Positions 8,507-18,030 are shown, counted from the first letter of the stretch. The stretch: 64,000 nt of DNA from DATFTF01 sp963825175 (GCA_963825175.1 CAWGSA010000001.1:310001-374000); one strand, 5' to 3'. The notes: a model not told the origin generated them from the sequence alone. Numbers and translations: made by a program.

Positions 8507-8806
8507 GTGTTGATCGTCCAGGTTCGAGTCTCGAGCGCCGACGCCTTGAAGACCGTCGCCGCCCTTGTGCGGGGAGACGTCGTGTCCTCCAAAGCCGAAG
8601 GCAAGGACTTCGTCGCGAAGCTCGTCGTCCACGATGAGACCGAGCTCGCGAAGCTGCAGGCCTCGGGAGCGGTTTTGGATATTCTCTTCGACTCCCGGAC
8701 GCGCCCCGATCCGCGCCAAGAAGTCTCAAAGGGCAACCGCTACGCCGCCGAGGTGGAGCGCTTGAAGGCCAAGCGCGGCGAAGACGAAAACAAAGACAAG
8801 TCCTGA
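8507..8806 (+). CDS. Small M14-propeptide-like protein coupled to carboxypeptidase
   Basis: 99 residues from GTG 8507, with GGAGG nine bases upstream. The pattern LIVQVRVSSADALKTVAAL, SKAEGKDFVAKLVV, ETELAKLQASGAVLDILF is a beta-alpha-beta-beta-alpha-beta arrangement similar to the activation propeptide of M14 carboxypeptidases. Its stop overlaps the start of the M14 gene (TGATG), so the two are translationally coupled. I infer a separate propeptide, chaperone or inhibitor for the enzyme. The C-terminus is highly charged (LKAKRGEDENKDKS). No signal peptide, like its partner. Confidence 0.6.
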   Translation: MLIVQVRVSSADALKTVAALVRGDVVSSKAEGKDFVAKLVVHDETELAKLQASGAVLDILFDSRTRPDPRQEVSKGNRYAAEVERLKAKRGEDENKDKS

Positions 8807-10431
8807 TGCCTTACCTCAACGTCGGCGAAGCCAACTCCCTGATGGAGCTGCTTGCGCTGCAGTTCCCCGGCTTCTGCGAACGGATCGCGCTTCCCAATCC
8901 ATCCTTCGAGGGGCGGGATTCGTTCGCTTTGCGCATCCGCCTCGGGCAGGAAGAACGTCGGCCCGCGGTCCTCCTGATCGGAGGCCAGCACGCCCGGGAA
9001 TGGGGAAGCACGGACATCCTTCTCTTCCTCGCCCAGGAGCTCCTGGACGCCGCCGCCCACGGGAACGCGCTCCACTTCGGCAACTTCACGCTGCCGGGAA
9101 CGACGGTCAGCCAGATGCTCGAGAAGATCGAGCTGATCGTATTTCCGGTCGTCAATCCCGACGGCAAGCACTACAGCCAGACGACCGATGTCTTCTGGCG
9201 AAAGAACCGCGGTCCCACGTCGAGCCCCAACCACGTGGGCACCGACTTGAATCGAAACTACGACTGGCTCTGGGACGCGACCGCCCAGTTTCGAGACGGC
9301 GATTCCACTCCATTCGTGGGGTCGGAAGATCCGTCCATCGATCTCTATCGGGGGACCGCTCCTTTCTCCGAGTCGGAGACTCGAAACGTCAGGCAGCTGC
9401 TCGACGCGAACCCGCAGATCCGGTTCTTCGTCGACGTTCACAGCTTCAGCGGCTTCCTCATGCATCCCTGGGCCGACGACGAGACGCAAACGGCCGATCC
9501 GACGATGAGCTTCGCGTCCGAGCGGTTCAACGGACTGCGCGGAGTCCTCGGAGACGCGGCTTACCGGGAATACATGGGCCCGGGCGACCTGGCCCGGCAC
9601 CAGCTTCTGGTTCACCGGATGAACGACGCGCTGGCGCAATCGCGGGGAACCGTCTACACCGAGGGCCCCGAGGCGACGGTGATGTACCAGATGTCCGGCT
9701 CGGCCGCCGACTACGCCTTCTCCCGTCACCTGGCCGACCGTTCGCTTCCGAAGATCGACGCTTTCACGATCGAGTGGGGCCTGGCGCCCGAGTTCCAGCC
9801 GCAGTTCTCCGAAATGACGTTGATCATCCGCGAGGTCGCCGCGGCCCTGACCGCGTTGTGCCTCTCCGCCAAGGACATGCCGCTGGTGGAAACGGACCCC
9901 GATCCCGTCCTCTTCGGCAACGTCGCAGTCGGCAGCGGGCGCGCGGCAAACGTCGCGATCCGGAACCGCAGCCGTATTTCCGTGCAGCTCGAGCAGATTC
10001 GCGCCGAGGGACCCGGATACCACGTGCCGCCCCCACACGCGTTGACGCTAACCACCGACAGCACGGCTTCGGTCCAGGTCGTGTTCGCTCCCGGGCAGGA
10101 GGGCTCAGCGGAGGGCGCGCTGCGATTCAATGCGCGATTCTTCGACGCCGACTTCGCCGACAACGTCGAAGTCCAGCTCGAAGGGGGCTCCTGCAAAGAG
10201 AAGACGGGAGAGTGCTTTGCGCCTCTGCTGGAGCCTCACGGCCCGACCGCGTGCGCCTTGATCATTCTGCAATGCAAGCTCCTTCTGGCTCTCCTGATCC
10301 TCTTCGGCGGCTCGGAGTGCGATAAGGCAAAGCTCCGCTTTCGCATCGCGCATTGCAGCGCAGGAAACGGCGATCCCTGTCTCCCCCTGCTGCCCCCGGA
10401 ATCTCCTCCAAGACCCCCTCGCAGACGGTGA
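8806..10431 (+). CDS. M14-family zinc carboxypeptidase with C-terminal beta domain
   Basis: 541 residues. Zinc ligands are in GGQHAREWGS (HxxE) and VDVHSFSG (His). Other M14 landmarks: VNPDG, RKNR, GTDLNRNYDW and the catalytic Glu in FTIEWGL. Residues ~365-465 form a choice-of-anchor/ASH-like beta domain (VLFGNVAVGSGRAANVAIRNRS). The C-terminus has a hydrophobic stretch ALIILQCKLLLALLILFG and several Cys. No N-terminal signal peptide is visible, so localisation is uncertain. It releases C-terminal amino acids from peptides (family knowledge). Confidence 0.85.
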   Translation: MPYLNVGEANSLMELLALQFPGFCERIALPNPSFEGRDSFALRIRLGQEERRPAVLLIGGQHAREWGSTDILLFLAQELLDAAAHGNALHFGNFTLPGTTVSQMLEKIELIVFPVVNPDGKHYSQTTDVFWRKNRGPTSSPNHVGTDLNRNYDWLWDATAQFRDGDSTPFVGSEDPSIDLYRGTAPFSESETRNVRQLLDANPQIRFFVDVHSFSGFLMHPWADDETQTADPTMSFASERFNGLRGVLGDAAYREYMGPGDLARHQLLVHRMNDALAQSRGTVYTEGPEATVMYQMSGSAADYAFSRHLADRSLPKIDAFTIEWGLAPEFQPQFSEMTLIIREVAAALTALCLSAKDMPLVETDPDPVLFGNVAVGSGRAANVAIRNRSRISVQLEQIRAEGPGYHVPPPHALTLTTDSTASVQVVFAPGQEGSAEGALRFNARFFDADFADNVEVQLEGGSCKEKTGECFAPLLEPHGPTACALIILQCKLLLALLILFGGSECDKAKLRFRIAHCSAGNGDPCLPLLPPESPPRPPRRR

Positions 10432-10563
10432 TTGGCGGGTCACGCTCCAGCTATAAGCGTAGAGAGGTTCGCGGCTGAGTGGTAGCCTCACGCTCCAACC
10501 GCGGCTGTATCATCCCGCACGGACCTGATCCGGTCACGCCTCGCCCGAGAAACGGAGAGAGCG

Positions 10564-11817
10564 ATGAAGACGACGCGCCGTCAGTTCGTGAAATCCGCCG
10601 GTGCGGGCGCGCTCGGCGCCTCCCTGATCCCTTCGGTCGTCCGCGGCCAGGCGCCCGCTGCGGCGGCGAGCGACGTGTACGACGTGGCCGTCGTCGGAGC
10701 GGGCGTGTTCGGGGCCTGGACCGCCTACCGTCTCCGCAAGGCGGGACGCCGTGTCGCTCTCCTGGACGCCTACGGGCCCGGCAACGCGCGCGCCAGCTCC
10801 GGCGGCCAGACCCGGGTCATCCGAATGGGGTACGGCGACCAGGAGATCTACACCAAATGGTCGGCGCATTCCCTGGACGTCTGGAAGTCCGCCTTCAGCG
10901 ACGTCGGCCGGCCGTCGGTCTTTCAACAGACCGGCGTGCTGTGGATGGCCCGCGGCCAGGATCCGCTGACGACCAAGACGCTGGCGACGCTGGAACGGCT
11001 CGGCATCGTGCACGAGCGGCTCGAGCGTCCGGAGCTCGAGCACCGCTGGCCGCAGATCGACTTCGGCCCGACGACGTGGGCGATTCACGAGCCCGACAGC
11101 GGCTTCCTGGTGGCCTTCCACGCGGTCCAGGCCGTCGTGCAGCTCGCCGAGGCCGACGGCGTCGACTACTTCCAGGAGGCCGTCGCGCCGCCCACGGGAA
11201 AGGGACGGCTCGCCTCGATCGCGACGAAGTCCGGCAAGACGATCAAGGCGGGCACCTTCGTTTTCGCGTGCGGCCCATGGCTGCCGAAGGTGTTCCCCGA
11301 CCTGCTCGGTGAGCGCATCTTCCCCACGCGGCAGGAAGTCTTCTACTTCGGCCCCCTGCCCGGCGATGTGCGCTTCCGCGCGCCGGCGATGCCCGTGTGG
11401 GTGGACTTCGCCGAGGAGATCTACGGCATCCCGGATTTCAAAGGACGCGGTTTCAAGGTCGCGCCCGACCGCCACGGCCCGGCCTTCGATCCGGACACGG
11501 GCTCGCGCGTGATCACGCCCGAAACGCTGGCCACCGTTCGCGACTTCGTCGCGCGGCGGTTTCCCGGCTTGAAGGACGCGCCGCTCGTCGGGAGCGAGGT
11601 GTGCCAGTACGAAAACACGTCCAACGGAGATTTCTTGATCGACCGGCATCCCGAGCGCGAAAACGTGTGGCTGGTGGGCGGCGGCTCCGGCCACGGCTTC
11701 AAGCACGGTCCGGCTCTGGGCGAGTACGTCACGGCTCGCATCCTGGAGGGGGGAGGCGTGGACGCCCGCTTCAGCCTGGCCACCAAGCAGAAGTTCCAGA
11801 AGCGCGCGGTGTACTAG
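10564..11817 (+). CDS. TAT-exported FAD-dependent amine oxidase (sarcosine oxidase/MTOX-like)
   Basis: 417 residues, ATG preceded by GGAGAGAGCG. The N-terminus TTRRQFVKSAGAGALGASLIP is a twin-arginine signal. The FAD site is VYDVAVVGAGVFGAWTAYRLRKAG (GxGxxG), followed by ASSGGQTRVIRMGYG, a hallmark of monomeric sarcosine oxidase and N-methyltryptophan oxidase relatives. The C-terminal GGGSGHGFKHGPALGEY completes the FAD domain. The expected reaction is oxidation of a secondary amine with release of H2O2, but the substrate is not evident. The gene stands alone, with 130 bp upstream. Confidence 0.85.
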   Translation: MKTTRRQFVKSAGAGALGASLIPSVVRGQAPAAAASDVYDVAVVGAGVFGAWTAYRLRKAGRRVALLDAYGPGNARASSGGQTRVIRMGYGDQEIYTKWSAHSLDVWKSAFSDVGRPSVFQQTGVLWMARGQDPLTTKTLATLERLGIVHERLERPELEHRWPQIDFGPTTWAIHEPDSGFLVAFHAVQAVVQLAEADGVDYFQEAVAPPTGKGRLASIATKSGKTIKAGTFVFACGPWLPKVFPDLLGERIFPTRQEVFYFGPLPGDVRFRAPAMPVWVDFAEEIYGIPDFKGRGFKVAPDRHGPAFDPDTGSRVITPETLATVRDFVARRFPGLKDAPLVGSEVCQYENTSNGDFLIDRHPERENVWLVGGGSGHGFKHGPALGEYVTARILEGGGVDARFSLATKQKFQKRAVY

Positions 11818-11977
11818 CCGTCGCGAGCCCGAGCGGTTCGGACCCATTCGCGCATCGGAGCTTTCGTGCGCGCGGACGATCCCCGATCAGCCGCCGGGGC
11901 TGCGGCGCTTCGCGCTGGCAATCATGTCCGGGGCGCCGCTCTCTCAGATATGGTCGGAGGCTCGGAAGGAGCCTGCG

Positions 11978-12496
11978 ATGAAGTGGACGGAGTTCTTCCT
12001 GGACCAGCTCGGGACCGAGGCCGCGGCGAGTCGCAAAGCCGTCGAGCGAGTGCCAACCGGGCGCCCGGGCTGGAAGACCTGGAAGCCGCACGAGAAGTCG
12101 ATGGAGATGGGCTATCTCGCCAACGTGGTGGCGACGATGCCCGGCTGGATCGACCTCGTGATCCGGCGCGACGAGCTCGACATCGCCGCCAAGGGCGCGG
12201 AAGGCTTGGGCACGATGGAGCCCTCGACAGCCGAAGAGCTCGCCGCGGCCTGCGACGCCGCGACGGCGAAGGCGCGGGATGCTCTGTCCGGCACGACCGA
12301 CGAGTTCCTCATGACGAAGTGGAAGCTTCTCGCGGGCGGCCGGGTCGTCGACGAGCCGGTCCGCTGGCGCGCCATCCGCGACGTGTTCACCCACATGGCG
12401 CACCACCGAGGGCAGCTCACGGTCTACCTGCGTTTGAACGACGCGAAGGTGCCGTCGATCTACGGGCCGTCCGCGGACGAGAAGACGTTCGGGTAA
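11978..12496 (+). CDS. DinB-family protein
   Basis: 172 residues. ATG 11978 is chosen for its GGAAGGAGCCTGCG ribosome site and because KWTEFFLDQL is the usual start of the helical bundle. The family's metal-binding histidines are recognisable in VFTHMAHHRGQLTVYLR near the C-terminus, followed by VPSIYGPSADE. DinB proteins form a four-helix bundle with a His triad; some are thiol-dependent transferases. A second copy with the same ending lies at 23748. Function unassigned. Confidence 0.8.
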   Translation: MKWTEFFLDQLGTEAAASRKAVERVPTGRPGWKTWKPHEKSMEMGYLANVVATMPGWIDLVIRRDELDIAAKGAEGLGTMEPSTAEELAAACDAATAKARDALSGTTDEFLMTKWKLLAGGRVVDEPVRWRAIRDVFTHMAHHRGQLTVYLRLNDAKVPSIYGPSADEKTFG

Positions 12497-12536
12497 CGGC
12501 CCGGCGTCTGGAAGTCTCGGATCCTTCCGTGACTGC

Positions 12537-12728
12537 CTAGTACTTGACCTTGCTGTCCCCCGAGGCGCGCTTACCGCCTTTGACTTCTCCACTCCTGCGA
12601 GGGCTGAGCTCTTTGGCCGGAAGGCTGCGAATCTCCTTGCGCGCCCTGGGTCGGACCTGCTTCTTGACCACGTCGACCCTCCTTTGTTCCAAATCCGCTG
12701 CCGCTTTTCTCATCACGATCGCTGCCAT
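12537..12728 (-). CDS. Small basic VKGG peptide (RiPP-precursor-like)
   Basis: 63 residues. The C-terminal half is LPAKELSPRRSGEVKGGKRASGDSKVKY. The EVKGGK block, preceded by a Leu/Pro/Lys-rich stretch, resembles the AVKGG peptides at 3.5-3.95 kb. No maturase gene is adjacent; the nearest ATP-grasp gene is about 7.4 kb away. It may be a stray precursor modified in trans, or an unrelated small basic protein. The start at 12728 lacks a strong ribosome site and an inner ATG exists at 12713. Confidence 0.45.
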   Translation of the reverse strand: MAAIVMRKAAADLEQRRVDVVKKQVRPRARKEIRSLPAKELSPRRSGEVKGGKRASGDSKVKY

Positions 12729-12911
12729 GAGACGCCGAGGATAGCAAGCCTCACGACCTCAGCCTGGCAACCCGGGGGCATTTGACGGAACCCGTGAGAA
12801 ACCGGCAAAACGCGAATTGCGAGCCTTCGTCGCGGTGCTTGCCCCTCTTTCTCTCTGTTTCGTCCTCGAGATTGCGTACGGTGAATCGATCGGCCCTAGT
12901 ATTTCGCGCGC

Positions 12912-14030
12912 GTGAGGAAGGCAGCCGGGAACACGTGGAGTCTCTTGCGGATCGCCGTCGCCCTCGCCGCGGCCTGGTGCTCTCGACCCGGCCTCGCGGC
13001 GGGCGGAGGGCGCGCCTTCGAGAGCTACGCGATCGCCGAGGTCGCCGACGGGATCTTCACGTTCGTCGCGCCCGATTCGTACACCGGGCTCGTGAGCGGC
13101 AACTCGACGGTCGTCGTCGGGGACGATAGCCTCCTCGTCTACGACACGGGGAACTTTCCCTCGCTGACCCGGAAGATGGTCGCCGACATCCGGAAGCGGA
13201 CGAGCCTGCCGGTGCGCTTCGTGGTGAACAGCCACTGGCACTTCGATCACGCGCTCGGCAACACGATCTACAAGGAAGCCTATCCGGGCGCGGCCTTCGT
13301 AAGCACGGCGTTCACCCGCGGCCGGATGGAGAAGAACTTCGACAAGTTCGCCAGAGGAACCGGCGACGCGATCGCGGAAGACCTTCCCAGGGTCAAGGCC
13401 GTCCTGGAGTCGGGCAAGAAGCGCGACGGCAAGACTCCGCTCACCGATTCGGATCGGAAGTTCTTCGAGATCCAGCTGCGCGACGAGGAGGGCGCGCTGC
13501 CGGAATACCGCGCGGCGAAGCTCGTGCTCGCGGACCTGACGTTCAAGGAGTCGCTGACGGTCCATCTCGGGAAACGGGAAGTTCGACTGATGCACCTCGG
13601 GCGCGGCAACACCGGCGGCGACGCGGTCGCCTTCATCCCGGACGCGAAGGTGCTCCTTTCCGGCGACATCCTGGTCCTGCCGACGCCGTACGGTTACGGC
13701 TCCTATCCGGCGGAATGGGCCGCCGTGCTGAAGAAGATCGAGGCGATGAACCCCGCAGTCATCGTCCCGGGCCACGGCCCGATCCAGCGCGATCTGGCAG
13801 CCGTCCAGCGGCTCGGCGAGCTCATCGAGTCGGCGAGGACCCAGATGGGCCCGCTCGTCGCTCGGGGGCTCGGCCTCGACGAGGCGCGCAAGGCCGTCGA
13901 TCTGTCTTCTTATCGGCAGGCTCTCGCGGGAGACGACGCGGATCGCGGCAGGGCGTTCGACCACTTCTTCGCCGGACCGTTTCTCGACCGCGTCTACCAG
14001 GAAGCCAAGGGCAGCCTCGCGCCGGAGTGA
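12912..14030 (+). CDS. Exported metallo-beta-lactamase-fold hydrolase
   Basis: 372 residues from GTG 12912, with a signal peptide (LLRIAVALAAAWC...AAGG). The zinc motif is NSHWHFDHALGN (HxHxDH), with further ligands in MHLGRGNTGGDAVAF, SGDILV and PGHGP. The domain layout resembles periplasmic MBL hydrolases related to quinoprotein relay or class B3-like enzymes. A substrate cannot be named. A divergent or convergent partner is not evident; the next gene is convergent, 25 bp away. Confidence 0.8.
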   Translation: MRKAAGNTWSLLRIAVALAAAWCSRPGLAAGGGRAFESYAIAEVADGIFTFVAPDSYTGLVSGNSTVVVGDDSLLVYDTGNFPSLTRKMVADIRKRTSLPVRFVVNSHWHFDHALGNTIYKEAYPGAAFVSTAFTRGRMEKNFDKFARGTGDAIAEDLPRVKAVLESGKKRDGKTPLTDSDRKFFEIQLRDEEGALPEYRAAKLVLADLTFKESLTVHLGKREVRLMHLGRGNTGGDAVAFIPDAKVLLSGDILVLPTPYGYGSYPAEWAAVLKKIEAMNPAVIVPGHGPIQRDLAAVQRLGELIESARTQMGPLVARGLGLDEARKAVDLSSYRQALAGDDADRGRAFDHFFAGPFLDRVYQEAKGSLAPE

Positions 14031-14055
14031 CGCAGGCGCGCGAAGGAAATGAGGT

Positions 14056-15543
14056 TCAGTCCTTCGAAGGTACCGACGGGGTGACGGTCCGCGGCGGGGA
14101 CGTCTCGCGGTATCGCTCCGCGAGATCCCGAACCTTCACGCCCGCCTCCAGGATCTCGTACCACCGCGGGGAATAGAGCCAGTCCTGGAAAAACGGTGAC
14201 AGATCCCTTCCGGCGACGGACTGCGCGAGATGGACGAACTGCTCGGTCGTCGCTCCGGCCGCCTGGTGCGCCTGGTAGTACCCGCCGATGATCGCGTCGA
14301 AGGACTGCGGGCCGACGAGCCGGTAGAGCGCGTAGAACATGAGCATCCCGACGCGATAGGAGTAGCCCGTCACGTCGGCTTTTCCGTAGTCGATCATGGG
14401 GACGGACTTGAGGCGCGGATCCTCGCTCGCGCGGCGGACCAGCCACTCTGCCGCCGCCTCCGCGCGCTGGTCCAACACCGAAACACCGTCGAGCTTCTCC
14501 TGCGTCAGGTCCTGGAGGAACGACGCCAGACCTTCGTTCCAGCGGCAATACGGCCGATCGAGCGAAGGAACGTTCCAGAGGTGCGAGATCTCGTGGTACA
14601 CCTCGAAGATCCGAGCGGGATCCCGCAGCGCGGCGGCCGCCTGAAGAATCGAGGTGACGTCGGCCTGCGACCCCCAACCGTCGGGGATTTCGATGATGGT
14701 GAAGTCGGGCGAGTTGCGCAGCGGCCCGAACCACTCCTTGAAGAGATCCATCGAGGCGCGGGCCGCCTCGAGGACCCTCCGGGCGCCTTCGCGGTCTCCC
14801 GGAAGATAGAAGATGCGCAGCCCGGGGCGCTCGAGGGTCCCGAACCGGGCGATGGCGAAATCCATGCGCCAGGCCGGCTTGATGTTGCGGTAGACGTACG
14901 TCACGCGGCCGTCGTGGACGGACTTTTCCACCAGCGCTCCCCCGTTGGCGACGACGTGGGACTCGGGCACGGTGATGCGCGCGACGTACTCGAATTCCGG
15001 CAGCCCGGCGGCCCGGTTCTCGGCGAACGAGGGCACGCCCACGGCGGGATAGGCGTCGGCGTCCTGGCGAATGATCGTGAACGCCTCGTCCACGCGGTCC
15101 TGGATGTAGAGCGATCCGGTCTCGACGTATCCGGCCAGGTACCCGCCGTACTCGACCTCGAGGACCGCGCTCTTTCCCGGCGGCAAGGGCGGGGACAGCG
15201 GCACCCGGATGTGGTTGGCCTGCCGTTTGGGCTCGTCATCGAAAGCGACGACCGATTGCCGAAAAGGAATCCGCGCGCCCTTCCCGTCCCGCACCGACGT
15301 GACGGTCATCAGCCGATAGAGAAGAAAGGAAGCTTCGCGCGCCGGCGAACCGCCGCCGTTCGTCAGCTGGATCCGCGCCGCGCCCCAGATCCGCTCTTCC
15401 TTGAAGTCGACGTTGAGATTGAGCTCGTAGCGCGTCGGCCGGAGGTGCGTGCGCGCCGAAGGCGCCGGCGTGCCAGCCCGCGCCATGCCTGCGCCGGCCA
15501 GCAACGCCGCTGCGGCCAAGAGCCCTCGGGACTTCGTGCTCAT
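14056..15543 (-). CDS. Exported M1-like zinc metallopeptidase
   Basis: 495 residues. ATG 15543 follows GGAGAAGGCCG and begins a signal peptide (LLAAAALLAGAGMARA). The N-terminal half is a beta-rich region as in M1 aminopeptidases. The zinc site is HEISHLWN with the third ligand in NEGLASF, about 16 residues later, slightly closer than the usual 18 of M1. The C-terminal helical region ends with LSPFFQDWLYSPRWYEI, typical of the family. Probable periplasmic aminopeptidase or a non-peptidase relative; no GxMEN motif was seen, so substrate use is uncertain. Confidence 0.75.
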   Translation of the reverse strand: MSTKSRGLLAAAALLAGAGMARAGTPAPSARTHLRPTRYELNLNVDFKEERIWGAARIQLTNGGGSPAREASFLLYRLMTVTSVRDGKGARIPFRQSVVAFDDEPKRQANHIRVPLSPPLPPGKSAVLEVEYGGYLAGYVETGSLYIQDRVDEAFTIIRQDADAYPAVGVPSFAENRAAGLPEFEYVARITVPESHVVANGGALVEKSVHDGRVTYVYRNIKPAWRMDFAIARFGTLERPGLRIFYLPGDREGARRVLEAARASMDLFKEWFGPLRNSPDFTIIEIPDGWGSQADVTSILQAAAALRDPARIFEVYHEISHLWNVPSLDRPYCRWNEGLASFLQDLTQEKLDGVSVLDQRAEAAAEWLVRRASEDPRLKSVPMIDYGKADVTGYSYRVGMLMFYALYRLVGPQSFDAIIGGYYQAHQAAGATTEQFVHLAQSVAGRDLSPFFQDWLYSPRWYEILEAGVKVRDLAERYRETSPPRTVTPSVPSKD

Positions 15544-15870
15544 CGGCCTTCTCCTCACTGGACGCGGCTGGACGGGCTGCAGACTGTACCGGATACGTTT
15601 GGCGGCGCAGGGAGGTTTCGGCGTCGCAGACCTGTCTCATGACACGTCGCGCGGCCGACGCGGCGTGTCTCGCCCCAACTCGTCGCCCCTTCCAACCGAC
15701 GTCGTCTCAGTGGATTGAGCTCGACGATCCCATGGCCCGGGTCTTGCGCTTTCCTCCTCCAAGAAGCCGCATCGCCCAAGACGGATCGACGAATTGCCTC
15801 GCCACGGGGAGACCGATTCTTCTCGTCTCCGCGCGGGAGCGGGCGCTGCGAGCCTCGAAGGAGAACGCTC

Positions 15871-17970
15871 ATGGCCGACCAGCGTCTTGTCCTTTCCGCC
15901 GCGATTCTCGTGTGCGCCAGTCTCGCCGCTTCCGCGGCCGGGCAGCCATCGCCCGCCGACGTCAGCGTCGGACCGGCCGTGTTCCTGCCCGAGACTCGGG
16001 TCGCCCGGGAGACACCGAGCGACCTGGCCTTCGCCTGGGCCCTCCTCGCACCCGGCGAGCGGCATTGCCTTCCGCCGCTGTCGGACCAGGAGAGGGAGAG
16101 CCTTCGCTCCTCGATCGGCGGGCCGGCCCGCCGCCTCAAAGTCGGCATCTCGCGGGACATCTCGCCTATCGTGCGTCTCGCGATGTCCGACGACGGGTCG
16201 GGTCCACGATCGTTGGGGCGCGCGGCGGATGACGGGCTCTTGTTCAGAGATCCGTCCGGCCGACTCACCTGGACGACCGGTTTCACCTCGCCCGGGGCCA
16301 CGGCCCTGCGCCTCTTCTTCAGCGCGGGCGGGTTGCCCGTCGGCTCCCGGATCTACGTCTACTCCAGGGCGGGCGAGGTCCATGGGCCCTACGACTTCGA
16401 CCGGGGATTTCCCGCAGGAGGTTTCTGGACGAATACCGTCTTCGCCGATGAGATCTTCGTCGAGATTCAGTTGCCGCCGACCGCGCCGGGGGCCGACGCG
16501 TCCGTCCGGCTCGACATTTCGAGGCTTGGCCACCTCGACATCCGATCTCCCATGGCCATCGGTTCGCTCTCCTGCCTCGTGGACGAGACCTGCGTGTCGG
16601 CGAGCGAGTTCGGCCTGATCGACTCCGCCTCGCGATCCGCCGCTCGCCTCCTTTTCGAAAGCGGCGGGAGCTTCTACTTCTGCTCGGGAGCGCTGCTCAA
16701 CACCACCAACGGCTCGCTCCTGCCGTACCTGTTGACCGCCCACCACTGCTTCGATTCACAGGCCTCCGCCAGCTCGCTCGAGGCGACCTGGAACTACAAG
16801 ACCAGCACTTGCGGGGGCGGCTTTCCGGATCCTTCCGCGTTCCCCCGCACTCTGGGCGCGACACTTCTCGCCACGAACGCCGTCAGCGACTTCACGTTCG
16901 TTCGACTGGCGCAGAACCCTCCCAGCGGAAGCGTTCTCCTCGGCTGGACGACGAGCGACTACAGCAGCGCTGAGGGAACCGCCACCTACCGCGTCTCCTA
17001 CCCTCAAGGCGACCCGCAGTTCTATTCGCGTCACCGGATCACGTCCGTCCCGACGCCCGCGGCGTGCAGCGGATTGCCGCAGGGCGATTTCCTCTACTCC
17101 AAGAATGTCGTCGGCGCCATCGATCATGGAAGCTCCGGCTCGCCCGTCTCCACGTCGGACGGAAGAGTGATCGGCCAGCTCTACGGCACATGCGGCACGG
17201 ATTCCAACGACAACTGCGACATGTCGGCCAATTCGACCGTCGACGGCGCGTTCCGCGTCACCTATCCGTTCGTCTCTCAGTGGCTGAGTCCTCCGAGCGG
17301 GACGGTCCCGGCCGCGGGCTTTACTTACGCGCCCGCGAGTCCTTCCGCCGGCCAGCAAATCACGTTCTCCGACTCCTGCACCGGAAGCCCGTCCTCCTGG
17401 TCCTGGACGTTCGGAGACGGCACGGTCTCGTCGGCGGAGAACCCGGTCAAGTCGTACACAGCGGCCGGCACCTATACCGTGTCGCTGACGGCGGCCAACT
17501 CCTTCGGTTCGACCACCGCGTCTCGAGCGGTCTCCGTCCTTCCGGCGAACCTCCCCAATCTCGTCCCTTATCAGCCCAAGGGTTGGTCGGCCAAGATCGT
17601 CGTCGCGCGCTCGGCGGGCCTGACGGCGGACAGCCCGAGCCTTCAGCCGACCGACACACTCTACGTGAGCTGGGCCGTCGCGAACTCTGGACCCGGAGCG
17701 ACACAGGCGACTTTCCGGACCGAGCTCTCCGTGGACGGAGTCCTCAAGGCCACGTGGCATTCCGATCCGCCCTTGAACTCGAATTTCTACGTCTTCGTCA
17801 CCGACTTTTCGATCGGCTCTTTGCCCGCCGGCACGCACACCCTCAGGCTCAGGGCCGACCCAACGGACGCCGTCGCGGAAACCAACGAAACGGACAACGA
17901 TTTCACGCGGTCCGTCGTCATCGATTCGGGCCCGTGCGAACGGTGTCCCAGAGTCGTGCGGTTCCGCTAG
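15871..17970 (+). CDS. Secreted trypsin-like serine protease with PKD and CARDB domains
   Basis: 699 residues. ATG 15871 follows AAGGAGAACGCTC and begins a signal peptide (LVLSAAILVCASLAASAAGQ). The catalytic triad of an S1/lysyl-endopeptidase-like domain is visible: LLTAHHCFDS (His), SDFTFVRL (Asp) and DHGSSGSPV (Ser). Cys pairs near these sites suggest disulfides. A PKD domain follows (ITFSDSC ... WTFGDGTVSSAENPVKSYTAAGTYTVSL) and then a CARDB-like adhesion domain ending TNETDNDFTRSVVI. Likely an extracellular endopeptidase. Confidence 0.9.
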   Translation: MADQRLVLSAAILVCASLAASAAGQPSPADVSVGPAVFLPETRVARETPSDLAFAWALLAPGERHCLPPLSDQERESLRSSIGGPARRLKVGISRDISPIVRLAMSDDGSGPRSLGRAADDGLLFRDPSGRLTWTTGFTSPGATALRLFFSAGGLPVGSRIYVYSRAGEVHGPYDFDRGFPAGGFWTNTVFADEIFVEIQLPPTAPGADASVRLDISRLGHLDIRSPMAIGSLSCLVDETCVSASEFGLIDSASRSAARLLFESGGSFYFCSGALLNTTNGSLLPYLLTAHHCFDSQASASSLEATWNYKTSTCGGGFPDPSAFPRTLGATLLATNAVSDFTFVRLAQNPPSGSVLLGWTTSDYSSAEGTATYRVSYPQGDPQFYSRHRITSVPTPAACSGLPQGDFLYSKNVVGAIDHGSSGSPVSTSDGRVIGQLYGTCGTDSNDNCDMSANSTVDGAFRVTYPFVSQWLSPPSGTVPAAGFTYAPASPSAGQQITFSDSCTGSPSSWSWTFGDGTVSSAENPVKSYTAAGTYTVSLTAANSFGSTTASRAVSVLPANLPNLVPYQPKGWSAKIVVARSAGLTADSPSLQPTDTLYVSWAVANSGPGATQATFRTELSVDGVLKATWHSDPPLNSNFYVFVTDFSIGSLPAGTHTLRLRADPTDAVAETNETDNDFTRSVVIDSGPCERCPRVVRFR

Positions 17971-17990
17971 CGGACTCCGGAAGCCGCCCT

Positions 17991-18023
17991 GCGGCGCACC
18001 GTTCGGCTCTCTCGGTGCGCCGC
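17991..18023. terminator. Perfect 11-bp hairpin between convergent genes
   Basis: GCGGCGCACCG and CGGTGCGCCGC form a perfect inverted repeat with an 11-nt loop, sitting between the stops of two convergent genes. There is no U-tract on either side, so it may act as a bidirectional hairpin or a Rho-assisted terminator. Confidence 0.5.
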
Positions 18024-18030
18024 TCGACGG

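Noticed and set aside
8521..8540. GGTTCGAGTCTC string resembling a tRNA T-arm
   Set aside because: It lies inside the coding sequence of the propeptide-like gene and no cloverleaf can be built around it.
14230..15642. 470-codon open frame on the plus strand
   Set aside because: Antisense to the M1-like peptidase, which has a signal peptide, ribosome site and zinc motif.
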